From Lentisphaeria bacterium (GTDB lineage: Bacteria; Verrucomicrobiota; Lentisphaeria; Victivallales; Victivallaceae), in assembly GCA_017504435.1 (NCBI GenBank), contig JAFVRD010000053.1, forward strand, positions 166,884 to 230,883: a stretch of 64,000 nucleotides of DNA. Direction: 5' to 3'. Below the pieces are notes generated by a model, which was not told where the DNA came from, did no database searches, and worked only from the letters and a program-made list of their open reading frames with translations. The position numbers and the translations under genes were made by a program. Positions 15,489 through 25,360 of the stretch are shown piece by piece. Positions within the stretch are counted from its first letter, which is position 1, and the number at the start of each line of letters is the position of its first letter.

Positions 15489-16859
15489 ATGTGGCGTGCG
15501 TTATTGAATGCTTGGAAAGTCAAGGAGCTGCGCAGCAGACTTCTGTTCACAGCCTTGATTATTGTGCTGGTGCGTTTTGCCAGCAGTATTCCGTGCCCCG
15601 GAGTTGATCCGACCGCACTCAAAGGGTTCATCGACAGCGTCACACAAAACAGCAGCAGCGGCGGCGGTGTAATGGCGATGATCGACCTGTTTTCCGGTGG
15701 AGCCATGACGCATTTTGCGTTAGGTGCGCTGGGCATCATGCCTTACATCACCGCTTCGATCATCATGCAGCTGCTGGTACCGGTGATCCCTGCGTTGGAA
15801 AAAATGCAGCGTGAGGGAGAATCCGGTCGCGGCAAAATCACCCAGTATACCCGTTATCTGACTTTGGTCGTTTGCGCGGTGCAGGGTGTGATGGTGGCGA
15901 TGGCAATGATCAATCCGTCCCGGATCGGTCTGCCTGAGCCGATGATGCCGCTTTTCATCGGTAATCCGGTGCTTTTCATAATAGTCAACGTTTTTGTGCT
16001 GACCTGCACAACGATGGTTTTTATGTGGCTCGGTGAACAGATCACGGAGCGTGGTATCGGTAACGGTGTATCGTTGATCATTACCATTGGTATTGTTTCG
16101 CGTATGCCGGAAGCGGTGTTGCAATTGATCAAAATGACTTCTGACGGCGGATCACTGCGTTTGGTGCATCTGCTGTTGTTGGTTGCGGTGTTTTTTGTCG
16201 TTACTGCGGCGACGATCCTGCTTTCGCAGGGTTATCGCCGGATTCCGATTCAGATGGTTCGCAAAAGCAGTGTCGGCAGAATGACCGATGGTTCGACCTA
16301 TATGCCGCTGAAGGTTAATTTTGCCAACGTTATGCCGATTATTTTTGCCGGTGCATTGATGATGTTCCCGTCAATGATATTTTCTTCATTGGCCCAACGT
16401 CCTGATGCGGCGAAGATCTGGACGACACTGGCGATAGCGTTTCAGCATGATAAACTTACCTATGCGGTGGTTTATGGTCTGCTGATCATATTGTTCAGTT
16501 TCTTCTGGGTCGCCAATCAATTCAATCCGTTGCAGATCGCAGATAATCTGAAAAAGGAAGGCGCGTATATTCCAGGAATCAGTCCTGGACAGCCGACTGC
16601 AGATTTTCTGGATTCCGCGATGACCCGGGTGACTACCGGCGGAGCAGTATTTCTGCTTGTGCTGGCGTTGTTCCCGATGTTCCTTTACAATACTTTCGGA
16701 ATACCGTTTATGGTGGCGCAGTTTTTCGGAGGTACCAGTTTGCTCATTATGGTTGGTGTGGTACTGGACACGATGAGTCAATTGGAATCTCATTTAACGA
16801 TGCGTCATTATGATGGATTCCTGAAAAGCGGACGGCTGCGCAGCCGTTCCAATAACTGA
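15489..16859 (+). CDS. secY: Protein translocase subunit SecY
   Basis: A 456-residue, ten-helix membrane protein, the channel of the Sec translocon. The plug region after TM1 has a Ser/Gly-rich stretch. Conserved pieces include FSGGAMTHFALGALGIMPYITASIIMQLL, WLGEQITERGIGNGVSLIIT, QGYRRIPIQ in the cytoplasmic loop and GAYIPGISPGQPTADFLD. Normal length and standard place after rplO. The many secreted proteins in this window depend on it. Confidence 0.97.
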   Translation: MWRALLNAWKVKELRSRLLFTALIIVLVRFASSIPCPGVDPTALKGFIDSVTQNSSSGGGVMAMIDLFSGGAMTHFALGALGIMPYITASIIMQLLVPVIPALEKMQREGESGRGKITQYTRYLTLVVCAVQGVMVAMAMINPSRIGLPEPMMPLFIGNPVLFIIVNVFVLTCTTMVFMWLGEQITERGIGNGVSLIITIGIVSRMPEAVLQLIKMTSDGGSLRLVHLLLLVAVFFVVTAATILLSQGYRRIPIQMVRKSSVGRMTDGSTYMPLKVNFANVMPIIFAGALMMFPSMIFSSLAQRPDAAKIWTTLAIAFQHDKLTYAVVYGLLIILFSFFWVANQFNPLQIADNLKKEGAYIPGISPGQPTADFLDSAMTRVTTGGAVFLLVLALFPMFLYNTFGIPFMVAQFFGGTSLLIMVGVVLDTMSQLESHLTMRHYDGFLKSGRLRSRSNN

Positions 16860-16875
16860 GCGTAACGGTATTTGC

Positions 16876-17514
16876 ATGAGTACTGTAGTTGCTATCGACG
16901 GGCCGGCCGGAGCCGGAAAAAGCACGGTCGCCCGCCGTTTGGCAGAACGCTTGGGTTATGCGTATATAAATACCGGAAGTCTTTACCGTGCATTAGCGTT
17001 TGCGGCAAAGAGTTCCGGTATTGCGTTTTCTGAAATCGATGCCGGATTTCTCAACCGTTGTGAACTGGAATTCCGGGGGGCAGATCTTTATCTCAACGGG
17101 TGTAAACTGGGAGATGAATTGCGGGCTCCGGAATGTGCACAGGGGGCGAGTGTGATCTCCGGCAATCCGCTGGTACGGGATTATCTGATGCCGGTGCAGC
17201 GGAACTCTGCAAACGGTCAATGGATCGTGATGGAGGGGCGTGATATCGGGACGGTGGTATTTCCGGATGCCGAAAAAAAATTTTTTGTGACAGCCTCTCC
17301 TGAAGAACGTGCCCGCCGTCGTATGGCGCAAAGTTCTGAAGTCGCAGCAGATGCGACATTTGAATCTATTTTGGCAGACATTATTGCCCGTGATGAGCGT
17401 GATTCCAAACGGGCGATCGCTCCCTTGAAACAGGCTGCCGATGCGGTGTTGGTGGATACGACCGGCATGAGCATTGACGAAGTGGTCGAATATATTGCGG
17501 AAATGTGCCGTTAA
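16876..17514 (+). CDS. cmk: Cytidylate kinase
   Basis: A 212-residue (d)CMP kinase: P-loop DGPAGAGKSTVARRLAERLG, INTGSLYRALAFAA, the GRDIGTVVFPDAEKKFFVTASPEERARRR lid region and DSKRAIAPLKQAADAVLVDTTGMSIDEVVE. It phosphorylates CMP/dCMP with ATP. It occupies the place after secY where adk, map or infA often sit. Confidence 0.95.
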   Translation: MSTVVAIDGPAGAGKSTVARRLAERLGYAYINTGSLYRALAFAAKSSGIAFSEIDAGFLNRCELEFRGADLYLNGCKLGDELRAPECAQGASVISGNPLVRDYLMPVQRNSANGQWIVMEGRDIGTVVFPDAEKKFFVTASPEERARRRMAQSSEVAADATFESILADIIARDERDSKRAIAPLKQAADAVLVDTTGMSIDEVVEYIAEMCR

Positions 17515-17598
17515 ATGGCATGTAATGATATTCTGCACGCATTTCCTTCCGATTGATTTTCAGCACGTAAAAATATTGTACTGATGCTGAATATCCGC

Positions 17599-17627
17599 TT
17601 GTAAAAATCCTTTCCGGGTGCTATATT
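17599..17627 (+). promoter_or_regulatory. Sigma-70 promoter for the ACT/UPF0210/dnaE unit
   Basis: TTGTAA (17599-17604), 17 bases, TATATT (17622-17627), within the 190-base gap after cmk. This gap holds nothing else obvious. Confidence 0.6.
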
Positions 17628-17703
17628 TTAGGCTGAAAATCATGGTCTGAAAAATATAGTATCTGCAGATATTTTCTGATTGAATTTACGGGAGAAAAGG
17701 TTT

Positions 17704-17973
17704 ATGAAAGCGGTTATAAGCGTAGTTGGCAAAGACACATTCGGAATTATTGCCAAAGTCAGTGCAGTATGTGCCGGAGATCAGGTGAATATTCAGGATA
17801 TATCCCAAACGGTTTTGCAGGATTATTTTTCCATGATCATGCTGGTGGATATCTCCCGGATATCGGTGCCGTTTGCAGATTTTGTTGATCAGATGAGTCG
17901 TCTCGGAGAGGAAAATAATCTGGAGATCCACGCCATGCATGAAGATATATTCAATGCCATGCACCGGATTTGA
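17704..17973 (+). CDS. ACT-domain protein (UPF0237 family)
   Basis: An 89-residue single ACT domain ([51 protein letters not shown]...). The start at 17704 follows GGGAGAAAAGG; an in-frame start 8 codons earlier lacks a site. The [12 protein letters not shown] segment is the ligand-binding turn. This family is usually encoded directly before a UPF0210/PFL gene, as here (20-base gap), and probably binds an amino acid or controls its partner. Confidence 0.9.
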   Translation: MKAVISVVGKDTFGIIAKVSAVCAGDQVNIQDISQTVLQDYFSMIMLVDISRISVPFADFVDQMSRLGEENNLEIHAMHEDIFNAMHRI

Positions 17974-17993
17974 ATTGCAGGGGAATATTGATT

Positions 17994-19346
17994 ATGCCGA
18001 ACCGGAATGATATTTTTGAAACCATCAATATGATCCGAGAGGAGTGTCTTGATATCCGCACGATCACGATGGGTATTTCGCTGTTTGATTGTCAGAGTGA
18101 TGATGAAAAGCGTCTCTGCAATAAAATTTATGACAAGATCATGTTTCACGCCCGCAATCTGGTACAGACCGGCGCAGATATCGAAAAAGAATATGGTATT
18201 CCCATTATCAATAAACGGGTATCGGTGACTCCGGTATCGCTGATGTGCGGCGGAGTATCCCGGGACGGGGCATTGGCAATTGCCCGCACATTGGATAAAG
18301 CAGCACACGAATTGGGGATCAATTTTATCGGCGGCTACGGTGCATTGGTTCAGAAAGGCTTTACCAATGGCAGCCGGACTTTGATCGATGCGATCCCGGA
18401 AGCATTGGCGACAACGGAGCGTCTCTGTTCGTCCGTAAATGTCGGTTCTACCAAAGCCGGTATAAATATGGATGCGGTGGCGTTGATGGGAAAAGTCATC
18501 CGGAAATGTGCGGATTTGACTGCAAATAACAATGCTATCGGCTGTGCCAAACTGGTGGTATTTGCCAATGTTCCTGAAGATAATCCTTTCATGGCCGGGG
18601 CATTTCACGGCATGGGTGAACCTGAGACCGTCATCAATGTGGGCGTGTCCGGCCCCGGAGTGGTGGCATCAGCCATTCGCCGGGCAGGGGATTGCAATTT
18701 AACTGAAATCGCTGAAACGATCAAAAGGACGGCATTCAAGATCACCCGGGTCGGACAGTTGGTGGCAAAGCTGGCAAGTGAAAGACTCAATGTTCCGTTC
18801 GGGATCGTGGATCTTTCGCTGGCACCAACTCCGGCAGTCGGGGATTCGGTGGCGTATATTCTGGAATCAATTGGATTGGAAAAATGCGGTTGTCCCGGTA
18901 CGACGGCGGCATTGGCAATGCTCAATGATGCGGTAAAAAAAGGCGGGGTAATGGCATCCAGTCATGTAGGAGGTTTATCCGGGGCATTTATTCCGGTGTC
19001 GGAGGATGCCGGTATGATCGAGGCGGCGCGCTGTGGTGCGTTGTCGTTGGAAAAATTGGAAGCGATGACGGCGGTGTGTTCAGTGGGATTGGATATGATC
19101 GCGATTCCAGGAGATACTTCAGAAGCGGTGATTTCCGGTATTATTGCAGATGAAATCGCCATTGGTGTGGTCAACAACAAGACCACTGCAGTACGTTTGA
19201 TACCTGCCGGAAACGCTGGAGATATGATTTGTTTCGGTGGCTTGCTTGGAGAAGCACCGGTGATCCCGGTATCAAAATATTCTCCGGAAAAAATGATCTC
19301 CCGTTGCGGACGTATTCCTGCACCGCTGCAGAGTTTGAGAAACTGA
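17994..19346 (+). CDS. UPF0210 family protein (DUF711, PFL-like)
   Basis: A 450-residue cytoplasmic protein starting at the ATG at 17994 ([30 protein letters not shown]). Family stretches include [42 protein letters not shown] and [10 protein letters not shown]. Members are structurally related to pyruvate formate-lyase-like proteins but no reaction is established. The upstream ACT protein is its conserved partner. Confidence 0.9.
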   Translation: MPNRNDIFETINMIREECLDIRTITMGISLFDCQSDDEKRLCNKIYDKIMFHARNLVQTGADIEKEYGIPIINKRVSVTPVSLMCGGVSRDGALAIARTLDKAAHELGINFIGGYGALVQKGFTNGSRTLIDAIPEALATTERLCSSVNVGSTKAGINMDAVALMGKVIRKCADLTANNNAIGCAKLVVFANVPEDNPFMAGAFHGMGEPETVINVGVSGPGVVASAIRRAGDCNLTEIAETIKRTAFKITRVGQLVAKLASERLNVPFGIVDLSLAPTPAVGDSVAYILESIGLEKCGCPGTTAALAMLNDAVKKGGVMASSHVGGLSGAFIPVSEDAGMIEAARCGALSLEKLEAMTAVCSVGLDMIAIPGDTSEAVISGIIADEIAIGVVNNKTTAVRLIPAGNAGDMICFGGLLGEAPVIPVSKYSPEKMISRCGRIPAPLQSLRN

Positions 19347-19366
19347 TAACACTTGAGGTGGCAAAT

Positions 19367-22300
19367 ATGGCTTCTGATTTTGTGCATTTGCATTTGCATA
19401 CCCATTACAGTATGTTGGATGGCGCGTGTACGGCATCCGGACTGATCAAAATGGCCAAAGAGTTTGAAATGCCGGGTATTGCGATCACCGATCATGGTTA
19501 TATGGGTGGTACCGAGGAATTTCATAAAAAACTTACTGCTGAAAATCTTACTCCTGTTATCGGGGTGGAAGCGTATGTTTCTCCGACGACCCGTCAGGAT
19601 CGCAATCCGGCGGTGGATTTTATCAAAGGTTTCCATTTGGTATTGCTGGCGGAAAATCAAAAGGGATATCACAATCTCTGCAAAATAATGAGTGAATCCT
19701 GGCGGACGGGGTTGTATTATAAGGCACGTTGCGATAAACAGCTTCTGGCGCAGTATCATGAAGGGATCATTGCGCTGTCGGCATGTATTGCCGGAGAGAT
19801 CCCCCGGCGGCTTTCTCAGGGCGATATGGCCGGTGCGGAAAAATCTCTGGACGATTATCTGGAAATTTTCGGACCGGAAAATTTCTTTATCGAACTGATG
19901 GATCACAATATGCCTGAGGAAAAGGAGGTCAATCCCAAATTGATCGAATTGGCACGCCGCCGCAATATTCAACTGGTGGCGACCAATGACGTCCATTATA
20001 TGCGCCGGGAAGATGCAGAAGCACATGAGATCATGCTCTGTATTCAAACCGGCGGCAGGCTGAAAGATGAAAATCACTTCCGTTTTCCGGGGCCGGAATT
20101 CTACTTCAAATCTCCGGATGAGATGCGTGATATTTTCCGGGATGTTCCGGAAGCAATTGCCAACACCAAACTTATCTGTGAGCGTTGTGCCGCAGATCCG
20201 GTGAAATTTGATTATAAAACCAACCATTATCCGGTGTTTTACATGCCGGACGGCAAAGAAGCAGACCGCAAAGTGTTGTTCGATGTCTGCTGTGCCAATT
20301 TGCCCATGCGGTATGATTTCAGCTATACCGAAGGCGCGGAATTGACCGAAAAGCAGCAGAAGATCATGGATCGGCTCAATTATGAGTTGAATGTTATTGA
20401 GAAAACCGGATTCTGCAGTTATTTTATGGTGGTTTCCGACTTTATCCGCTGGGGAAAGGAACATGGTATTCCGGTCGGTCCGGGACGCGGTTCCGGCGCA
20501 GGAAGCGTGGTGGCGTATCTGATGCTGATCACAGATATCGATCCGCTGCGTTATGAATTGCTTTTTGAGCGTTTTCTCAATCCGGAACGGGTAAGTCCGC
20601 CGGACTTTGATATTGATTTCTGTGAAAAGCGGCGCGGAGAGGTTATTGAATATGTCCGTCAGAAATACGGTTTTGATAACGTGGCGCAGATCTGTACTTA
20701 TGGTCAGTTAAAAGCCAAAGCCGTGGTCAAAGATGTGGCACGGGTATTGGATTTCCCCTTTGAAGCGGGCAACCGGCTGACCAAAATGATTCCTGAAGAT
20801 TTGAAAATGACTATCCCTAAAGCCATTGAACAATCTAAAGAGATCGCTGAATTGATCGCATCAGATGAGAGTGTTGCTAAAGTTTTTGAATATGCCAAAG
20901 TCCTTGAAGGTTTGAACCGGCAGGCAGGGGTTCATGCTGCCGGGGTTATTATCGGTGACCAGCAGTTGGATAATCTGGTGCCGCTTTCACGCAGTGCGAC
21001 CGGTGATATGGTCGTGCAATATCCCAAAGAACCGTGTGAAAATCTCGGTTTGCTGAAAATGGACTTTCTCGGTCTGCGTACCCTGACGATCATCCGCAAT
21101 GCGCTGGATATGGTCAAAGAGCAGCATGGCGTGGATATAAATCTTTCCAAACTGCCGCTGGATGATCCCAAAACTTACGCCATGCTGCAGCGCGGTGATA
21201 CCATCGCTGTATTTCAGTTGGAGTCTGGCGGTATGCAGGATCTTTGCCGTAATTTGGGAGTGGAAACTATCGAACATATTATCGCGCTGGTGGCATTGTA
21301 CCGTCCCGGACCGATGCAGTTCATTCCTCAATACATTGCCCGCAAAAAGAATGAGGAAGTGACCATTTACGACCATCCGAAAATGGAACCGATCCTCAAA
21401 GAGACCTACGGCATCATGGTTTATCAGGAACAGATCATGCAGGTGGTGCAGGCGTTGGCGGGATTCAGTCTGGGCGGCGCGGATATCCTCCGGCGTGCGA
21501 TCGGCAAGAAAAAAGAGGATGTGATGCGTCAGCAGCGGGAAAAATTCATCATCGGCTGCAAAGAGACCAGTGATATTCCGGAAGATGTTGCCGATGCGAT
21601 TTGGGAAAAAATCAAGATTTTTGCCGGTTACGGTTTTAATAAATCCCACTCTGCTGCGTATGGAGTAGTTTCGTATCAGACGGCATATTTGAAAGCAAAT
21701 TATCCGGTTGAATTCATGGCGGCGGTGCTGAGCGCTGAAATAGAGAACGCCGACAAACTGGCGTTTCTGATCAGTGCATGCCGGGATATGGGAATTGATA
21801 TTCTGCCGCCGGATGTAAATACCAGCGGGATAAGTTTTTCGGTGGACAACGGCAGGATCCGCTTTGGTCTCGGAGCTATCAAAGGCTGCGGCGAGGCGGC
21901 AGCCGGCAAGATCATTGCCAGCCGCCAAGCCGATGGACCGTTTACCAGTTTTCTGGATTTCTGTGAGAGATGCGGTGGAGATGTCAACTCCCGGATGCTT
22001 GAATTTCTCACCCGTGCCGGAGCGTTTGATTCATTGGGCATGCGGCGGTCGCAGATATTGGCGGTGGCTGAACCGATGATGGCATTTGCGGCGCAGAAGA
22101 TCAAGGATAAACAAAGCGGTCAGGGATCGTTGTTTGATCTGCTGGGCGAGGAAGACAGCGGCAGTATGGATTCGGTGCCGATCCCGGATATTCCTGAATT
22201 TGAATGGCTGGATCTGCTGAAAAGTGAAAAAGAGTTGCTGGGATTCTATGTTTCCGGTCATCCGCTGCAGCCCAAAGTGAATTTGCTGAAAGCATTTTCC

Positions 22301-22948
22301 ACGCCGATACGTACACTGTCGGAGATCAATCAGCGGATGATCGAACGCCATGAAGACAGTACGTCATTGCGTATTGCCGGAATGGTCACTTCATATACGA
22401 CCAAAATCGGCAAGCAATCCCAAAAGCCGTTTGGCGTATTGGTGCTGGAGGATCTGGATGCAAATTGTGAGATCATGCTTTACGAAAGAGCATTGAATCA
22501 GTTGAGAGATAACGGCATAACGCTTGAGACCGGTGATCAGATCATTATGGAGATCACGGCGCGTAAAAATGAGGACAGTGAAAAGCCCCGTTTGATAGTG
22601 GAAAAAGTTCATCCGCTGGATCGGGCGGCGGAATTATTTGCCGAGGAGCTGTATTTGCATATTTATCAGAAAGATTTACAACCGGGCGTGTTGGAAAAAC
22701 TTGCCGCATTGATCCGCAGTAAAAAGGCTCTCCGGGAACAAAGGGGAACTAAAGTGATCCTCTGTGTAGTTACTGACGATGCAAAAACAGTGTTTGTTGA
22801 ATCTCATCTTGATCCGGTTGTTGCCGATGCGGAACTGCTCCGGGAGGCAGAACGGCTGCTGGGGGCAATGCGGTATCAGATCAAGGCTGTTGAAATCGCT
22901 CCGCCGCCGCGCAAATGGACACCGCGTCCGGCTGAAAAAAGCGAATAA
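19367..22948 (+). CDS. dnaE: DNA polymerase III alpha subunit
   Basis: A 1193-residue replicative polymerase. The start at 19367 gives MASDFVHLHLHTHYSMLDGA, the PHP domain N-terminus; a longer in-frame ORF from 19229 lies inside the upstream gene. Seen in order: PHP domain, palm motifs GPGRGSGAGSVVAYLM and PPDFDIDFCEKRR (catalytic Asp pair), RPGPMQFIPQYI, YGIMVYQEQIMQ, GYGFNKSHSAAYG, helix-hairpin-helix and a C-terminal OB domain (LRIAGMVTSYTTKIGK). Length is typical for DnaE1. It works with the beta clamp and clamp loader. It is in a tight same-strand run from 17704 to 25237 (gaps of 19-44 bases). Confidence 0.97.
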   Translation: MASDFVHLHLHTHYSMLDGACTASGLIKMAKEFEMPGIAITDHGYMGGTEEFHKKLTAENLTPVIGVEAYVSPTTRQDRNPAVDFIKGFHLVLLAENQKGYHNLCKIMSESWRTGLYYKARCDKQLLAQYHEGIIALSACIAGEIPRRLSQGDMAGAEKSLDDYLEIFGPENFFIELMDHNMPEEKEVNPKLIELARRRNIQLVATNDVHYMRREDAEAHEIMLCIQTGGRLKDENHFRFPGPEFYFKSPDEMRDIFRDVPEAIANTKLICERCAADPVKFDYKTNHYPVFYMPDGKEADRKVLFDVCCANLPMRYDFSYTEGAELTEKQQKIMDRLNYELNVIEKTGFCSYFMVVSDFIRWGKEHGIPVGPGRGSGAGSVVAYLMLITDIDPLRYELLFERFLNPERVSPPDFDIDFCEKRRGEVIEYVRQKYGFDNVAQICTYGQLKAKAVVKDVARVLDFPFEAGNRLTKMIPEDLKMTIPKAIEQSKEIAELIASDESVAKVFEYAKVLEGLNRQAGVHAAGVIIGDQQLDNLVPLSRSATGDMVVQYPKEPCENLGLLKMDFLGLRTLTIIRNALDMVKEQHGVDINLSKLPLDDPKTYAMLQRGDTIAVFQLESGGMQDLCRNLGVETIEHIIALVALYRPGPMQFIPQYIARKKNEEVTIYDHPKMEPILKETYGIMVYQEQIMQVVQALAGFSLGGADILRRAIGKKKEDVMRQQREKFIIGCKETSDIPEDVADAIWEKIKIFAGYGFNKSHSAAYGVVSYQTAYLKANYPVEFMAAVLSAEIENADKLAFLISACRDMGIDILPPDVNTSGISFSVDNGRIRFGLGAIKGCGEAAAGKIIASRQADGPFTSFLDFCERCGGDVNSRMLEFLTRAGAFDSLGMRRSQILAVAEPMMAFAAQKIKDKQSGQGSLFDLLGEEDSGSMDSVPIPDIPEFEWLDLLKSEKELLGFYVSGHPLQPKVNLLKAFSTPIRTLSEINQRMIERHEDSTSLRIAGMVTSYTTKIGKQSQKPFGVLVLEDLDANCEIMLYERALNQLRDNGITLETGDQIIMEITARKNEDSEKPRLIVEKVHPLDRAAELFAEELYLHIYQKDLQPGVLEKLAALIRSKKALREQRGTKVILCVVTDDAKTVFVESHLDPVVADAELLREAERLLGAMRYQIKAVEIAPPPRKWTPRPAEKSE

Positions 22949-22967
22949 GCTTACGAGGTGACAGATC

Positions 22968-23927
22968 ATGTTGTTTTGGGGGTTTGTTGTCGGCATCGGC
23001 AGTGCGATATTGCAGTCAAGTGCATATATATTTTCCCGGCGTTTTGCCGTCAAACAGAAAAGCGCGGGCAAACTGACGGCATATTCCCAGTTGTGGATGC
23101 TGCTGATGGGGCTGTTGACACTGCTGGTGATATCTCCGTGGCAAAGAGTCGTATTTACCCGGGAACTGATCGTATTGATGATCATTTTTTCCGTATTCGG
23201 CAATCTGGCGTATTTCTGTTTTTTCCGGGCGCAGGAGGAGATCGAATCCAGCCGGATAAGTTCACTGCTGGGATTGAAAATGATTTCGCTGGCATTTTTC
23301 AATATGCTTTTGTTGAAATATTTTCCGGATCTGCTGAAACTTTGCGGGGTAGATAATGCGCTTTCCACCGCCGATATCCGGCAATTCTCACCGGGGATAT
23401 ATCAGTGGGCGGCGATCATTATTTCCAGTTTTGCGGCAGTCGGCATGAATTTCAGCGGGGGGCGGCTGCCGTGGAAAGGGTGTGTTTTTCTGACAATGAC
23501 CTTGCTCTGTTATGCGGTAACGGATAATGTGGCGGCAATGATGGTCAAAGCGATTCATGGCGATACTCCGCTGATGCTGCGTTCGGTGGCGGCATCGTCA
23601 TTGGCATTTATGTCTCTGGGATTTTTATCCAACTTCACGTTTCTGAAAGACGGATTTGATTTTAAGTGCATGAAAGATGCTTTCGGATACGGGGCGTTAT
23701 GGTTTGCTGCGATGATCGGATTTCTGGCAACCTTGAACATGCTCGGTGTGATGTACGCCAATATCGTGCAGGTGAGCCGGGGATTTTTTTCAGTGGTGAT
23801 CGGATTTATTCTGCTGAAAACCGGCATTGACAAACTTGAGCCGGAAGTTTCCGGCAAAATGTGGCTGCGGCGCGTGATCATGGCGGTGCTGATGATCGTG
23901 GCGATGGCATTGTATGTCCGTAAATGA
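22968..23927 (+). CDS. DMT/EamA-type membrane transporter
   Basis: A 319-residue protein with about ten hydrophobic segments in two halves, the drug/metabolite transporter layout (MLFWGFVVGIGSAILQSSAYIFSRR ... GNLAYFCFFRAQEEIESSRISSLLGLKMISLAF ... second half ending MAVLMIVAMALYVRK). Substrate unknown. It lies between dnaE and the fucosidase gene, so sugar-derivative transport is possible but not shown. Confidence 0.75.
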   Translation: MLFWGFVVGIGSAILQSSAYIFSRRFAVKQKSAGKLTAYSQLWMLLMGLLTLLVISPWQRVVFTRELIVLMIIFSVFGNLAYFCFFRAQEEIESSRISSLLGLKMISLAFFNMLLLKYFPDLLKLCGVDNALSTADIRQFSPGIYQWAAIIISSFAAVGMNFSGGRLPWKGCVFLTMTLLCYAVTDNVAAMMVKAIHGDTPLMLRSVAASSLAFMSLGFLSNFTFLKDGFDFKCMKDAFGYGALWFAAMIGFLATLNMLGVMYANIVQVSRGFFSVVIGFILLKTGIDKLEPEVSGKMWLRRVIMAVLMIVAMALYVRK

Positions 23928-23971
23928 TACCGGGTTCCGGGCAGAAAATTTTTTACAGCAGGGGATCAGCT

Positions 23972-25237
23972 ATGACTTACGAAGAACGGATGAAGTGGTT
24001 TCATGAAGCGCGTTTCGGAATATATATCCATTACGGATTATACTCCATTACAGGCCGGGGCGAATGGACAATGTATTCTGAACGGATCAATCCGGCTGAA
24101 TATGCCCGGTTGGCTGATAAGTTTCATCCGGTTCCCGGTGCGGCCAAAGAATGGTGTGAAGCGGCAAAGCTTGCCGGGGCAAAATATGTGGTATTGACTA
24201 CCCGTCATCACGAGGGGTTTTCGCTGTTTGACAGTCAATATTCTGATTTTACCAGTGCGAAACTGGGGTGTAAACGCGATATTGTTCGTGAATATGTCGA
24301 TGCGGCCCGGGAAGCCGGCTTGAAAGTGGGACTTTATTACAGTTTGCTGGATTGGCGTTTCCCCGGGTACTTTGAACCGGAAAAATATCCGGAATCCCGG
24401 GCAGCACTGGTCGATTATGTCCATAATCAGGTGCGGGAATTGATGAGCAACTACGGACAGATCGATCTGCTTGAATATGACGGCGGCTGGATGCATGATC
24501 TTGATCCGGATAAGGAAAAGCAGATCGCGTTCTGGCGGGCGCGTGAACTTAACGCCATGGTACGGAAACTGCAGCCGGGTATCATCATTAATAACCGTTC
24601 CGGTCTGGATGAGGATCTGGACACACCGGAACAGGTGGTCAAAGCCTCCGGAGCCGGACGCGGCTGGGAGAGCTGCATGTGTATCGGAGATTCCTGCGGC
24701 TGGGGATATGTCCGTTTCAATCCGAATTGGAAAAATCCTGCGCAGTTGATCCAAAATCTGGTTCTTGCCGCCCAGGATGAGGGTAATTATCTGCTCAATA
24801 TCGGTCCGATGCCGGATGGCAGAGTCAGAAGTGAAGAACTTGACCGTCTGCGGATGATGGGCAAATGGCTGAAAGTAAATGAAATTGCGGTACGTAACTC
24901 TCAACGCTGTCAGTTGATCAGCAGTTCACAGCCGGGAATGGTCGATTTGAATTTGCAGGGGGGCTGGACACGGCAAGGCACCACCGGGTACTGGTGTATT
25001 TTCCGCTGGCCCGGAGAACGGGCAACCGCAGTACGGGTCGGTGCGCGTCCGCTGCAGGTGAAATTGCTGGCAACCGGACAGGAGCTGCCGTTTGAATATA
25101 ACGAATACAATGGCAAATTAACCATTTCCGGTCTGCCGCTGTTGCCGCCGGATGAATATTGTACGGTACTGGAAGTGCAGTTTGATGCCGTGCCGCAGAT
25201 CAAAGCGGAAGCAGCTCCGGCAGATTGGCTGTTCTGA
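23972..25237 (+). CDS. Alpha-L-fucosidase, GH29 family
   Basis: A 421-residue protein. The ATG at 23972 follows AGGGGATCAG and gives MTYEERMKWFHEARFGIYIHYGLYSITGRGEW, the GH29 N-terminus. An in-frame start at 23924 overlaps the transporter gene. GH29 signatures: AKYVVLTTRHHEGFSLFDS, SDFTSAKLGCKRDIVREYVDAAREAGLKVGLYYS, IDLLEYDGGW (the Asp is the expected nucleophile) and NYLLNIGPMPDGRV. The enzyme releases L-fucose with retention. No signal peptide is visible, so it probably acts in the cytoplasm on imported oligosaccharides. Confidence 0.92.
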   Translation: MTYEERMKWFHEARFGIYIHYGLYSITGRGEWTMYSERINPAEYARLADKFHPVPGAAKEWCEAAKLAGAKYVVLTTRHHEGFSLFDSQYSDFTSAKLGCKRDIVREYVDAAREAGLKVGLYYSLLDWRFPGYFEPEKYPESRAALVDYVHNQVRELMSNYGQIDLLEYDGGWMHDLDPDKEKQIAFWRARELNAMVRKLQPGIIINNRSGLDEDLDTPEQVVKASGAGRGWESCMCIGDSCGWGYVRFNPNWKNPAQLIQNLVLAAQDEGNYLLNIGPMPDGRVRSEELDRLRMMGKWLKVNEIAVRNSQRCQLISSSQPGMVDLNLQGGWTRQGTTGYWCIFRWPGERATAVRVGARPLQVKLLATGQELPFEYNEYNGKLTISGLPLLPPDEYCTVLEVQFDAVPQIKAEAAPADWLF

Positions 25238-25250
25238 ATTTATACAGAAT

Positions 25251-25303
25251 GGCTGTGTACTGAACATAGACCGATTTTCTGCAGCGGTATGATGCTGCAG
25301 AAA
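25251..25303. repeat. Dispersed short repeat, copy 1, with convergent hairpin
   Basis: GGCTGTGTACTGAACA and the following 35 bases match a second copy at 37078-37130 with few differences. In this copy TTTCTGCAGC/GCTGCAGAAA (25276-25303) forms a perfect 10-bp hairpin between two convergent genes, so it may also end transcription from both sides. Confidence 0.5.
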
Positions 25304-25360
25304 CTTCAAGCGGCAGATTTATTATCTCTCAGTACTCTTTGTTGTACATTGTCTGCAATA

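Noticed and set aside
18962..20464. A 500-codon ORF antisense to the UPF0210 gene and dnaE
   Set aside because: It crosses the boundary of two certain genes and has no motif.
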